Source of the DNA: Balneolaceae bacterium
GTDB taxonomy: Bacteria; Bacteroidota; Rhodothermia; Balneolales; Balneolaceae
DNA length: 33,058 nucleotides
Assembly (NCBI GenBank): GCA_007694095.1
Contig: RECI01000130.1
Span: 1 to 33,058, forward strand
Direction of reading: 5' to 3'
Below are positions 1-6,663 of the stretch, piece by piece (position 1 is the stretch's first letter; every line of letters begins with the position of its first letter). Under the pieces are notes generated by a model, which was not told where the DNA came from, did no database searches, and worked only from the letters and a program-made list of their open reading frames with translations. Both the position numbers and the translations under genes were made by a program.

Positions 1-1985
1 ATCCGTGCCCGTATTACCCGGTCTCCAATCTGAATTCGATCGGCAACATCCAGGCCTCGGACTACCTCCCCAAACCGGGTGTAGAAACCATCCAGGTGCG
101 GTGTCGGGTTTAGTGTAATAAAAAACTGGCTTCCTTCGGTATCCGTACCGGAACTGGCAACTCCAACGCTGCCACGGCTGAATGTTACGAATGATGGCTC
201 TGTGGGCAAGCGGTAAGCTGGCCCGCCAAACCCGTCCATCCTGTCAAAATCCCCGCCTTGAACCACAAAATTGGCAATTACACGATGAAATGGTACACCG
301 TCATATTTTCCGGAGCGGCTGAGGCTGTCGATGGAGGATACGGTAAATGGTGCGCTTAGTGGATCAAGCCGGATTTCAATCTTGCCGCGGTTTGTTTCGA
401 GTATCCAGTACGGGTTTATCCCCAGGTTGTAAAGGCGCTCCCAATCCGGCGCTTTCACCCCTTTTTCGGGAATCTCAAATGACCCATCAAAATCGTCCGG
501 CGCGTGAAACCTGAGTACATCAACCAGTACACCTGCATTTTCATACTCACCATTTTTCAAAAAATTCTGGAAAAAATCATACATCAAATCAAAATCATCC
601 GGCCTTATGATAAACTCATTCTGCAGGAAGCGTTCAAGTGCGTGAACAACACTCCGGTCACCCCTCTCAAGTTGCTCTAAAACCATATCCCTGATTTCTG
701 CAATAAATCCATCCTCCTCAAAATAGTCAACGAAAACAGGAATGAGTGCCTGGAATGCATGATAACCACGAATACCACCCATGTTTATATTTTCACGGAT
801 AAAATCCATGAAATCTGTGTGGCTTAGAATTTGTCTGTAAAGAGGAAACAGCCTGTCAGCCAGGTATGGATTTTCAGATAATGTAAAATCAAGCCGGTTT
901 TTATATCTGCTGATATCTGAACCATTTACCTGAAGAAGATTTAATGATGACGCAAAAATTTCATGATTTCGGGTTCGCCCGGTAATTTCTTTCTCAACAT
1001 AATTCACCAGGTCTTGCTGCACGGGTGAAATATTTGCAAGTGAAACCAGTGTTTGAACAGCTACATGGGGGTTGCGATGGTTCAGCAACCTTCTTACAAT
1101 TCCAAAAGGAACATCAATGCCGTCAAAATGTACAAGGTTTGCAGCAAGTTCGACAGAAAGCTGCACATGTTCTCTAAGTTCGGCATCGGTATACTTCATC
1201 ATCACCATACACAGCACTTCTTTCCCGACAATACGAACAAGCATTTCATCCTCCGCTGGACTATACCACATCCCTGTTAACCTGTAAAATTCAGCAAGTT
1301 CTTCCTGCAGCAGGCTGCCCGGTTCAGGCCGGTTGAGGGAGCTCCGGAATAAACCATAGAGCAAATGTTTGCGAACCTGTCGGTCTGCAGCGCCAAATGC
1401 GATATTTAATACTTCACGGACCATTAGTTCATTCACCTTTTGGCGGGATAAGATAACACCTAAGGCAAGCGAACAATGATAACTGTTGCGTAGTATGTCA
1501 CCCATTTGGGATAGTTCTTCAGCCACATCCAACATGCCCAGCTGCCTGAACACCTGGCATACTGCATCTGAACGAATATCCCCGTTTTTAAACCTTTCGA
1601 GAAGGCTGGCAACCTGTATTTCATTAATCGGCCGCAAACTCACCATGTACCAGGTTTCCGGTTCGTCGTGATCTATCCCAAGTTGAATATACTCCTCCAG
1701 ATCATCGGGTTCAGTCTTTGTAATTGCCCTTCGTGCGAGCCCGGCCGTATGTTTATCATCATGGTCAATCCACAGAAGCAGCTCCCGATAGTAACGATGA
1801 GTAATCGCAGTCTCCAATTCAGGATACCCATTTATGAAGCTTTCAGACTGCTGCATGGGATGATGATCCATGTCACAGCCAATGATGAAGATCCAAATTA
1901 TAAAAGGGATAAACCAAACCCGGGCTTGATGAAAGTATTTATTTATAGAATTGTTTTTGATAAAAGTTCTTCTTTTATTACACAT
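1..1985 (-). CDS. HEAT-repeat/cyclophilin (peptidyl-prolyl isomerase) lipoprotein, 3' end off window
   Basis: The reading frame is open from an ATG at 1985 to the window edge (661 codons, no stop), so the protein is C-terminally incomplete. Residues 1-37 form a lipoprotein signal: a basic N-region, a hydrophobic stretch and the lipobox IIGC with Cys37. Residues about 60-510 are helical and HEAT-like (for example NHRNPHVAVQTLVSLA). From about residue 522 a cyclophilin domain runs nearly to the edge, with FHRVIANFVVQGGDFDR, GSQFFITL and HLDGFYTRFGEV. The catalytic Arg of FHR and the QFF residues are present; the CypA Trp is His here, as is common in bacterial cyclophilins. Expected role: a membrane-anchored prolyl isomerase or chaperone outside the cytoplasm. 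The start is 26 bp from the divergent lexA start. A start at a later Met would remove the lipobox, so 1985 is preferred. Confidence 0.88.
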   Translation of the reverse strand, partial: MCNKRRTFIKNNSINKYFHQARVWFIPFIIWIFIIGCDMDHHPMQQSESFINGYPELETAITHRYYRELLLWIDHDDKHTAGLARRAITKTEPDDLEEYIQLGIDHDEPETWYMVSLRPINEIQVASLLERFKNGDIRSDAVCQVFRQLGMLDVAEELSQMGDILRNSYHCSLALGVILSRQKVNELMVREVLNIAFGAADRQVRKHLLYGLFRSSLNRPEPGSLLQEELAEFYRLTGMWYSPAEDEMLVRIVGKEVLCMVMMKYTDAELREHVQLSVELAANLVHFDGIDVPFGIVRRLLNHRNPHVAVQTLVSLANISPVQQDLVNYVEKEITGRTRNHEIFASSLNLLQVNGSDISRYKNRLDFTLSENPYLADRLFPLYRQILSHTDFMDFIRENINMGGIRGYHAFQALIPVFVDYFEEDGFIAEIRDMVLEQLERGDRSVVHALERFLQNEFIIRPDDFDLMYDFFQNFLKNGEYENAGVLVDVLRFHAPDDFDGSFEIPEKGVKAPDWERLYNLGINPYWILETNRGKIEIRLDPLSAPFTVSSIDSLSRSGKYDGVPFHRVIANFVVQGGDFDRMDGFGGPAYRLPTEPSFVTFSRGSVGVASSGTDTEGSQFFITLNPTPHLDGFYTRFGEVVRGLDVADRIQIGDRVIRAR
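1960..1978. promoter_or_regulatory. Inverted repeat upstream of lexA, candidate operator
   Basis: The sequence ATAAAAGTTCTTCTTTTAT has perfect 7-bp arms around a 5-bp spacer. It lies 34 bp upstream of the lexA ATG and inside the first codons of the divergent HEAT-cyclophilin gene. LexA proteins commonly repress their own gene through an inverted repeat near the promoter. The link here is positional only, and the arms are A/T-rich, so chance is possible. No second copy was noticed in the window. Confidence 0.25.
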
Positions 1986-2011
1986 ATATTATACATAAAA
2001 CTATTTATACT

Positions 2012-2671
2012 ATGGACAACGCTCAATTGACCAGAAAACAGAAGGAATTTTTTGATTATATCATCGACTATAAAAAAGAGTATGATGTATGGCCTACCTA
2101 CAGGGAAATAGCCGAGGCCTTCAATTACAAGTCTCCAAATAGTGTAACCCAAAATATACAGGCTTTATTAAAAAAGGGATACTTAATTAAAACGGATGAA
2201 GATGAATATGATATTCACCCAAACTACGAGGAAAATCTCGGGCTCAAAAAAAGTACAGGAATACCAGTTCGCGGGCTCATTGCTGCCGGGTACCTGCAGG
2301 AAGCCGTTGAAGCCGACCTTGGGCGTATTACACTCGAAACCCTTTTTCCTAACCTTGAAAACATGTTCGCCCTTCGTGTTTCGGGTATGAGTATGAGAAA
2401 TGCAGGTATTTATGACGGGGATTTTGTGTTGCTTATGGACAGTGATATCAGGGACGGTGATATTGGTGCTGTTCTTTATGACGGCGAAACCAGCCTTAAA
2501 CGGATCTATTACGATAAAAACGGTCTTCGCCTCGAGCCGGCCAATGAAGAGTACCAGGATATCATCATCGAGCCTGATGTGTTTGAAGAAGTGCGGATCA
2601 TCGGCAAATACATTGGCCATGTAAACCGTACCGGAATTTATAAATCAATCCCGAAAAAAATGGCCGGGTAA
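2012..2671 (+). CDS. lexA: LexA repressor (SOS response, self-cleaving serine protease)
   Basis: The protein has 219 residues, the usual LexA size. Residues 1-70 form the winged helix-turn-helix domain: LTRKQKEFFDYI, then PTYREIAEAF and the recognition-helix region SPNSVTQNIQALLKKGYL. The C-terminal S24 peptidase domain keeps the self-cleavage bond Ala92-Gly93 in GLIAAGYL, the catalytic Ser127 in SGMSMRNAGI and the Lys163 general base in TSLKRIYY. It should bind operators of DNA-damage genes and cleave itself when RecA filaments form. It is a single gene, divergent from the HEAT-cyclophilin gene, with no clear Shine-Dalgarno sequence. A LexA-like regulator with another target set is possible, but the layout and the intact dyad favour LexA. 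Confidence 0.9.
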   Translation: MDNAQLTRKQKEFFDYIIDYKKEYDVWPTYREIAEAFNYKSPNSVTQNIQALLKKGYLIKTDEDEYDIHPNYEENLGLKKSTGIPVRGLIAAGYLQEAVEADLGRITLETLFPNLENMFALRVSGMSMRNAGIYDGDFVLLMDSDIRDGDIGAVLYDGETSLKRIYYDKNGLRLEPANEEYQDIIIEPDVFEEVRIIGKYIGHVNRTGIYKSIPKKMAG

Positions 2672-2762
2672 AAAAACTGAAAACAAAATTTTGCCGTCTG
2701 CTTCAGCTGGCGGCTTGAAAAGCTCCGCAAATACCCTCCCTTGCTAAAGTGATCCAGGAACT

Positions 2763-3266
2763 GAGGCTGTCTCAAAAGCAAATATAAAATTGTGACAACT
2801 TAAAATTGTTATGTTTGCACAAATGTGGAAAAGGAGCTCCCCTCCTTGCGGTGTTTTTTACCTCGAAAGTCAGATTCCGGTTGCAAGATAGAAACATGCC
2901 GTACCTCCGGCACGGGGTCGCGCTTCAATTCTTGGTTTCTACAAACATATCGCACCTGACAGCGCGTTTTGGTTAATAAAATTACATCGACGCATTAAAA
3001 GGTTTGTGATTCAGGGATCGTTTGTACCAATGCAACTTCACTCGTCCCGTCAGGGATGCTATGTTTGTAGAAAAAGACCGGCCCGAACATGCCTTTGTCC
3101 CGGCAGGGACAATATGTTTCTGGTTAAAAGCATCGTACGGCGTATTTACGGACGTTCTTTTTGCGTCGGAGGCAGGAAGCAAGGAATAGTTGGAAATCGA
3201 TTCTATCATTTATCACCTAAATTTATTAAGCCTAAAAATAGCATTAACGACTTTTGAGACCGCCTC
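2763..3266. mobile_element. 504-bp element bounded by 16-bp terminal inverted repeats (MITE-like or IS remnant)
   Basis: The left end GAGGCTGTCTCAAAAG (2763-2778) and the reverse complement of the right end at 3251-3266 (GAGGCGGTCTCAAAAG) agree at 15 of 16 bases. Ends of this kind resemble the termini of several insertion-sequence families. No transposase frame is left inside, so this would be a non-autonomous element or an internal deletion derivative. No clear target-site duplication was found next to the ends. The interior carries four palindromic units described separately. This element accounts for most of the gene-free stretch 2672-3496. Confidence 0.55.
2884..3130. repeat. Four dispersed palindromic units with a shared ATGTTT(G/C)TAG-like tail
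   Basis: Each unit has a short GC hairpin followed by a tail close to ATGTTTGTAGAAA. Two point rightward: TCCCGTCAGGGA at 3045-3056 and GTCCCGGCAGGGAC at 3097-3110. Two point leftward: one at about 2892-2918, which on the minus strand reads CCGTGCCGGAGGTACGG, and one at about 2937-2968. Repeats of this style are scattered through intergenic DNA of many Bacteroidota-related genomes; that comparison is from memory. Here they sit symmetrically inside the TIR-bounded element. Short ORFs across this stretch are by-products of the repeats. Confidence 0.6.
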
Positions 3267-3311
3267 TCGGGAAGATTTCAGGAAAAATGGGAACCTATCC
3301 CGAGGTGTCAA

Positions 3312-3334
3312 GACTGTCGCTCCACTCCAGCATT
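3312..3334. repeat. Copy 1 of the GACTGTCGCT...CTCCAGC repeat
   Basis: The block reads GACTGTCGCT, then CCA, then CTCCAGCATT. Two further copies lie at 5037-5061 and 5082-5107. It directly precedes the heptamer array. Confidence 0.55.
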
Positions 3335-3335
3335 T

Positions 3336-3391
3336 CACTTTTCACTTTTCACTTTTCACTTTTCACTTTTCACTTTTCACTTTTCACTTTT
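3336..3391. repeat. Tandem heptamer array, 8 copies of CACTTTT
   Basis: Eight perfect head-to-tail copies of CACTTTT fill 56 bp, followed by a run of A. The array ends 105 bp upstream of the bicupin start. A perfect heptamer tract can change length by slippage. Any effect on the downstream promoter is inference. Confidence 0.9.
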
Positions 3392-3496
3392 AAAAAAATG
3401 ATATCTCACAGAGCTATTCCCAATTGAATATTTGCACCAAATCCTTTTCGTGATTTTATCAATGGTATTTTGTATTGTTATAAAAAAAAAGCAGCA

Positions 3497-4441
3497 ATGA
3501 AAATTCAATTTTATTTATTGACTTTACTGATGTTCCTGGCTTTTACATGGTTTCAGGATGCCAAGGCACAAAACAGCCGTTTCATGATTGCCAATCTTTA
3601 TGATGGCCCGTCAGATACACTGAACGAGATACTCGAATCTTTCAGGGTACGAAACCCCGGCTATGATTTTACCTATTATTCTTCCGTAACGGGTATCGGA
3701 AAAGAGAATGTTCATCGGATAGTGTTTCTTCAGGAGGGAGAAGGAAATGCAACCATAACCACTGAAGCGGGGGACAGAATAGAATCATCTCTAACATTTG
3801 GGGATATGGTGATACTGAGAAAAGGTGAACACATGCATACAGATCAGCCTCTCGGGTTTCTCGTTTTTACGGTTCCCGATATACCACCGGCAGAATTACC
3901 TTCCTATATCCGTCCCGATTGGGATCCAAATATCACGGATGTACCAGGCGGGTGTGCAACCGAGATTGATGCCTACCGCCGGATTCTTTTGACATGGAGA
4001 AAGGACGTGGGTGAATATATTTTCCACTCCCTGAATGCCCATCGGGTTCGAATCAGGGATTCCTTTAGTCATTATCATCCCGAAGATACCGGCTTTGACG
4101 AATTTTATCTTGTGCAAATGGCAGAAGAAGGTGCAAAAATCATCATCAGCGAAAATGTTGAACTCATCAGGGAACCAGAGAAAATCACTGCTTATCAGGC
4201 CACCGAATTAATACAGGAATATGAATTACGGAAAGGTGATTTGGTCTATATACCCAGGGGAGTCATGCACAGAGGGGTTGGCGGGGTTCTTGCGCAGGTG
4301 ATAACGGTTCCCGGGTTCATTCCGGGAAGTGAAATTGGCGTTGACCATCTGATCAGGGAAATCAACGAAATTCTTGCACTCGACAATGAAAATGCCCTGC
4401 CCTATAACATAGAATTTTCATCTGAACCTGTGATAAGGTAA
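3497..4441 (+). CDS. Secreted bicupin protein
   Basis: I chose the ATG at 3497 because it gives a clean signal peptide: MKIQFYLLTLLMFLAF, then a cleavage site after the Ala-Lys-Ala preceding Gln25 (315 codons including stop, 314 residues). The frame extends to a TTG at 3470, but that adds a lysine-rich tail ahead of the signal. Two cupin barrels follow. The first (about residues 55-130) has GDMVILRKGEHMH but lacks a complete metal set. The second (about 180-275) has His192 and His194 in SHYHP, Glu202 and His258 in GDLVYIPRGVMH, a plausible three-His-one-Glu metal site. The substrate cannot be told; cupins include dioxygenases, isomerases and sugar-binding proteins. It stands alone between repeat-rich spacers. 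Confidence 0.75.
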   Translation: MKIQFYLLTLLMFLAFTWFQDAKAQNSRFMIANLYDGPSDTLNEILESFRVRNPGYDFTYYSSVTGIGKENVHRIVFLQEGEGNATITTEAGDRIESSLTFGDMVILRKGEHMHTDQPLGFLVFTVPDIPPAELPSYIRPDWDPNITDVPGGCATEIDAYRRILLTWRKDVGEYIFHSLNAHRVRIRDSFSHYHPEDTGFDEFYLVQMAEEGAKIIISENVELIREPEKITAYQATELIQEYELRKGDLVYIPRGVMHRGVGGVLAQVITVPGFIPGSEIGVDHLIREINEILALDNENALPYNIEFSSEPVIR

Positions 4442-4451
4442 ATACAATAGC

Positions 4452-4619
4452 CTATTTTTGTTTTGAATCTTTACTGATCGTAATGAGCCGTCCGTTGGCT
4501 CCCTGCCTGGATTCGAAAAGCTGGGAATCCTTAATCCATGCCCTTCCGCCATCGCGCTGCAGCTTTTTTGTGTTTTTATATTTAAAGGCTAGTTTGTGGA
4601 GATCGGGTAATTTGCTCAT
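4452..4619 (-). CDS. Small basic hypothetical protein (55 aa)
   Basis: An ATG at 4619 opens a 55-codon frame ending in TAG at 4452. The product starts MSKLPDLHKLAFKYKNTKK and is rich in Lys and Arg, with no membrane segment. AGGA lies about 9 bases ahead of the ATG, a better ribosome site than most genes here have. It converges on the bicupin gene, with 10 bp between the stops. I do not recognise a family. It could also be the end of a decayed gene. The protein-like composition and the ribosome site are the only support. Confidence 0.4.
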   Translation of the reverse strand: MSKLPDLHKLAFKYKNTKKLQRDGGRAWIKDSQLFESRQGANGRLITISKDSKQK

Positions 4620-4687
4620 GAATATATCCTGCTGTAATCTTTATTTATTTCTGACCGCCTTAAATTACGTCTGTTTCATTTAATAAT

Positions 4688-4980
4688 TCAACTTTTTGAT
4701 TGCTTTATAGTTATCCCGTTCAGTAAAACTTCAGCCCCAACGAGGTATGGTTTTTTTTGGGAAGATTTGCCCTTGGCCTGAACTCCATCAAGGATCATAC
4801 TCGTGAAGGTGTTTTCGGCTCCCGGGTAAAACCCTTCTTGTTATATATGGCTCTGTCTTCTTGAACCGAAAAATGGAATGCCTTAACAGCCGGCATAAGG
4901 ATCCTTATGAGACATCATTGTTAAAAATATTGGTTCTACCACTTTTTTAATGGATTCGGATGATATTGGATTTTTGTGAT
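4688..4980 (-). pseudogene. Decayed C-terminal part of a probable serine hydrolase (beta-lactamase-like)
   Basis: Several minus-strand frames give protein-like pieces that join only through frameshifts. Reading leftward: HKNPISSESIKKVVEPIF and TMMSHKDPYAGC then stop; in another frame MPAVKAFHFSVQEDRAIYNK; back in the first frame EGFYPGAENTFTSMILDGV and on to a TGA at 4688. The order SSESIKK, DPYAG, a W/F-V-ED-like block, then GFYPGAENTF resembles the C-terminal part of class C beta-lactamase-like serine hydrolases. The Ser-x-x-Lys part is missing: homology stops near 4980, where simple repeats begin. At least two shifts or stops break the frame. The family assignment is tentative. Confidence 0.4.
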
Positions 4981-4982
4981 GG

Positions 4983-5027
4983 GGAGTTTTTAGTTTTGAG
5001 TTTTTAGTGTTTAGTTTACCAGTGTCG
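4983..5027. repeat. A/T simple repeat built on GTTTTTAG/GTTTTGAG
   Basis: Degenerate copies of AGTTTTTAG, GTTTTGAG and AGTGTTTAG run together here. They directly abut the decayed hydrolase reading frame, which suggests that repeat expansion or recombination truncated it. Confidence 0.5.
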
Positions 5028-5036
5028 AGTTTTCGA

Positions 5037-5107
5037 GACTGTCGCTACAACTCCAGCTTTTCATCCCGACAAGCATGCCGGGACTGTCGCTAACCGCTCC
5101 AGCTTTT
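5037..5107. repeat. Copies 2 and 3 of the GACTGTCGCT...CTCCAGC repeat
   Basis: Copy 2 (5037-5061) and copy 3 (5082-5107) share GACTGTCGCT, a 4-5 base variable core, and CTCCAGCTTTT. They are 45 bp apart start to start. The T run of copy 3 leads directly into the stop codon of the small minus-strand frame at 5108. Confidence 0.6.
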
Positions 5108-5251
5108 TTACCCATTAAATTTAGTGGTATAACCAAAAAATTTACATACCGATGATCGGGCTTTTTCCCTTTCTATCAATCTGTATCCGAAGTATATCTG
5201 ATCCGCCACCTGGTGATTCGTTTTGTTATTCAACCTGCGGTACCCTTCCAT
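5108..5251 (-). CDS. Possible small protein (47 aa, or 56 aa from an upstream TTG)
   Basis: The ATG at 5251 gives MEGYRRLNNKTNHQVADQIY and onward, 47 residues ending in TAA at 5108. The same frame is open upstream to about 5302 and there encodes a hydrophobic stretch (ILLALFYFDVL) that would form a membrane anchor, but it contains no ATG. Starts at TTG 5278 or a rare ATT would be needed to include it. I recognise no family. It is either a small membrane protein with an unusual start or a fragment of a lost gene. It is divergent from rplU. Confidence 0.25.
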   Translation of the reverse strand: MEGYRRLNNKTNHQVADQIYFGYRLIEREKARSSVCKFFGYTTKFNG

Positions 5252-5368
5252 CAATACATCAAAATAAAATAGTGCCAAAAGGATACTTAAAATGATTTTA
5301 ATTTATTTAGAAAAGCCATATATTTTGTGTCTATAAAAAATTCAGAATCAACAAGAAATTTATCAAAC

Positions 5369-5674
5369 ATGTACGCTATCGTAAAAATTGGCGGCCATCA
5401 ATATAAAGTAGAAGAAAATCAAACTGTTTTTGTAAACAGGCTTTCTGATGATGAGAAGGTAACCATTGAAGATGTTCTGCTTGTTAAAGATGACAAAGGA
5501 AACATAAAAGTCGGCAAGCCCACAGTAGAGGGTGCAAAAGTTGAAGCATCCATCGTAGATCACCTGAAAGCCGACAAAGTAATTATTTTTAAAAAGAAAC
5601 GCAGAAAAGGATACAGGGTAAAACGTGGCCACCGGCAACCGATCACCCAACTCAAAATTGAGAAAATTTCTTAA
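5369..5674 (+). CDS. rplU: 50S ribosomal protein L21
   Basis: From the ATG at 5369 the product starts [18 protein letters not shown] and has 101 residues, the family's size. The basic C-terminal part [17 protein letters not shown] is the typical 23S rRNA-binding end of L21. The frame is open 14 codons further up, but conserved L21 starts at MYAIV. rpmA follows 14 bp later, the usual rplU-rpmA pair. A TATATTTTG element about 50 bp upstream resembles the -7 element of Bacteroidota promoters (TAnnTTTG) only loosely. Confidence 0.97.
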   Translation: MYAIVKIGGHQYKVEENQTVFVNRLSDDEKVTIEDVLLVKDDKGNIKVGKPTVEGAKVEASIVDHLKADKVIIFKKKRRKGYRVKRGHRQPITQLKIEKIS

Positions 5675-5688
5675 AGAAGAGGTAAATC

Positions 5689-5943
5689 ATGGCACATAAG
5701 AAAGGACAAGGCTCAACCAGGAACGGACGTGATTCAGAATCAAAACGTTTGGGTGTAAAGAAATTCGGAGGAGAAGTGGTTCGTGCAGGCAATATCATTA
5801 TTCGCCAGCGAGGAACCAAGTACCACCCCGGTGAAAATGTTGGAAGAGGCAGTGATGACACCCTTTTTGCTCTGGCTGAGGGAACTGTTTCTTTCCGGAC
5901 AAAAGCAGGTGGACGCAAATTTGTGAATGTGGATCCTGTTTAA
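5689..5943 (+). CDS. rpmA: 50S ribosomal protein L27
   Basis: The 84-residue product begins [16 protein letters not shown], the conserved N-terminus of L27 that reaches the peptidyl-transferase centre. It has no cleavable N-terminal extension of the Firmicutes kind. [20 protein letters not shown] is also typical. AGAGG lies 6-10 bases ahead of the ATG. It is co-transcribed with rplU and followed by a strong terminator. Confidence 0.98.
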   Translation: MAHKKGQGSTRNGRDSESKRLGVKKFGGEVVRAGNIIIRQRGTKYHPGENVGRGSDDTLFALAEGTVSFRTKAGGRKFVNVDPV

Positions 5944-5963
5944 AATTTTTTTCAATATTTTTT

Positions 5964-5998
5964 AAAGCCCTGATAACACTGTTATCAGGGCTTTTTTT
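5964..5998 (+). terminator. Rho-independent terminator after rplU-rpmA
   Basis: A perfect 14-bp stem (AAAGCCCTGATAAC and its complement) with a 3-base ACT loop is followed by a run of T. It begins 20 bp after the rpmA stop. The A run on the left side means it could also act on the other strand. Confidence 0.93.
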
Positions 5999-6009
5999 AT
6001 TTTCGGATT

Positions 6010-6663
6010 ATGGATTTTAATATACCCGAATATCCCGGCTTGCAGTTTGGAACCATTTATTGCATTGGCCGAAATTATGCAAGTCATATTGAAGAGATGA
6101 AGAGCGAGATTACGGAAGATCCGGTAGTTTTCCTGAAACCACGCAGCAGCATTATTTTTAATGGCGGCACCATTCACATCCCAAATTCTTCCAGGAATGT
6201 TCACCATGAGGTAGAACTGGTTTTACTAATAGGGTTGGAAACCAGAAATATTGAACCTGGTAAAGCAGCCGGATCTGTTAAAGCCATTTCTGTAGGCCTG
6301 GATATCACGGCAAGGGATTTGCAGTCAGTTGCCAAAAAAGGCGGCTTGCCGTGGTCACTTTCAAAAGGATTCGACACCTTCGCCCCGGTTGGAAATTTTA
6401 TAAATTTTACACCAGATATCGATCTTGAAAATTTAGATATAGACGTCAGCGTTAATGGTGAAACCCGCCAAGCAGGAAATACATCTCATATGCTGTTTTC
6501 TTGTGAAGAAATAATTTCTTATTTATCAAAACAATTCACATTATACCCTGGCGACCTGATTTTTACCGGCACCCCGGAAGGCGTCAGTTCTATTATGCCG
6601 GGTGATGTCATACAGGCATCGCTTCAAAAAAAACTATCATCTTTGACAGTTTATGTTCAATAG
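6010..6663 (+). CDS. Fumarylacetoacetate hydrolase family protein
   Basis: The 217-residue product is a single FAH domain, like YcgM and FAHD1 (acylpyruvate hydrolase or oxaloacetate decarboxylase). Visible family marks are YCIGRNYASHIEE near the N-terminus, the metal-binding HHEVELVLLI (the two Glu), the Asp in SVGLDITARDLQ, the KGFDTFAPVG lid and GDLIFTGTPEGVSSI near the end. It should act on a small 2-oxo acid in the cytoplasm; the exact substrate cannot be read. The next gene starts 11 bp before its stop, so the two are translationally coupled. Confidence 0.9.
   Translation: MDFNIPEYPGLQFGTIYCIGRNYASHIEEMKSEITEDPVVFLKPRSSIIFNGGTIHIPNSSRNVHHEVELVLLIGLETRNIEPGKAAGSVKAISVGLDITARDLQSVAKKGGLPWSLSKGFDTFAPVGNFINFTPDIDLENLDIDVSVNGETRQAGNTSHMLFSCEEIISYLSKQFTLYPGDLIFTGTPEGVSSIMPGDVIQASLQKKLSSLTVYVQ

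Noticed and set aside
1943-2152. 69-codon minus-strand frame overlapping the lexA start
   Set aside because: It is antisense to lexA and in a different frame from the lipoprotein gene that really starts at 1985.
2690-2725. Possible terminator after lexA (GCCG...CGGC)
   Set aside because: The stem is only 4 bp with a large loop and no T run follows.
2884-3130. CRISPR-like repeat and spacer pattern
   Set aside because: Only four units, in opposite orientations, with unequal spacing and variable arms; no cas gene is nearby.
3006-3257. Plus- and minus-strand frames of 75-83 codons inside 2982-3257
   Set aside because: Both are encoded by the palindromic units of the TIR-bounded element and carry no recognisable domain.
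4483-4683. 66-codon plus-strand frame after the bicupin gene
   Set aside because: It is the antisense shadow of the small basic ORF at 4452-4619 and runs on into A/T-rich DNA; the composition is not protein-like.
5327-5368. Longer N-terminus for ribosomal protein L21
   Set aside because: The 14 extra residues are not part of the conserved L21 start (MYAIV) and overlap the likely leader.
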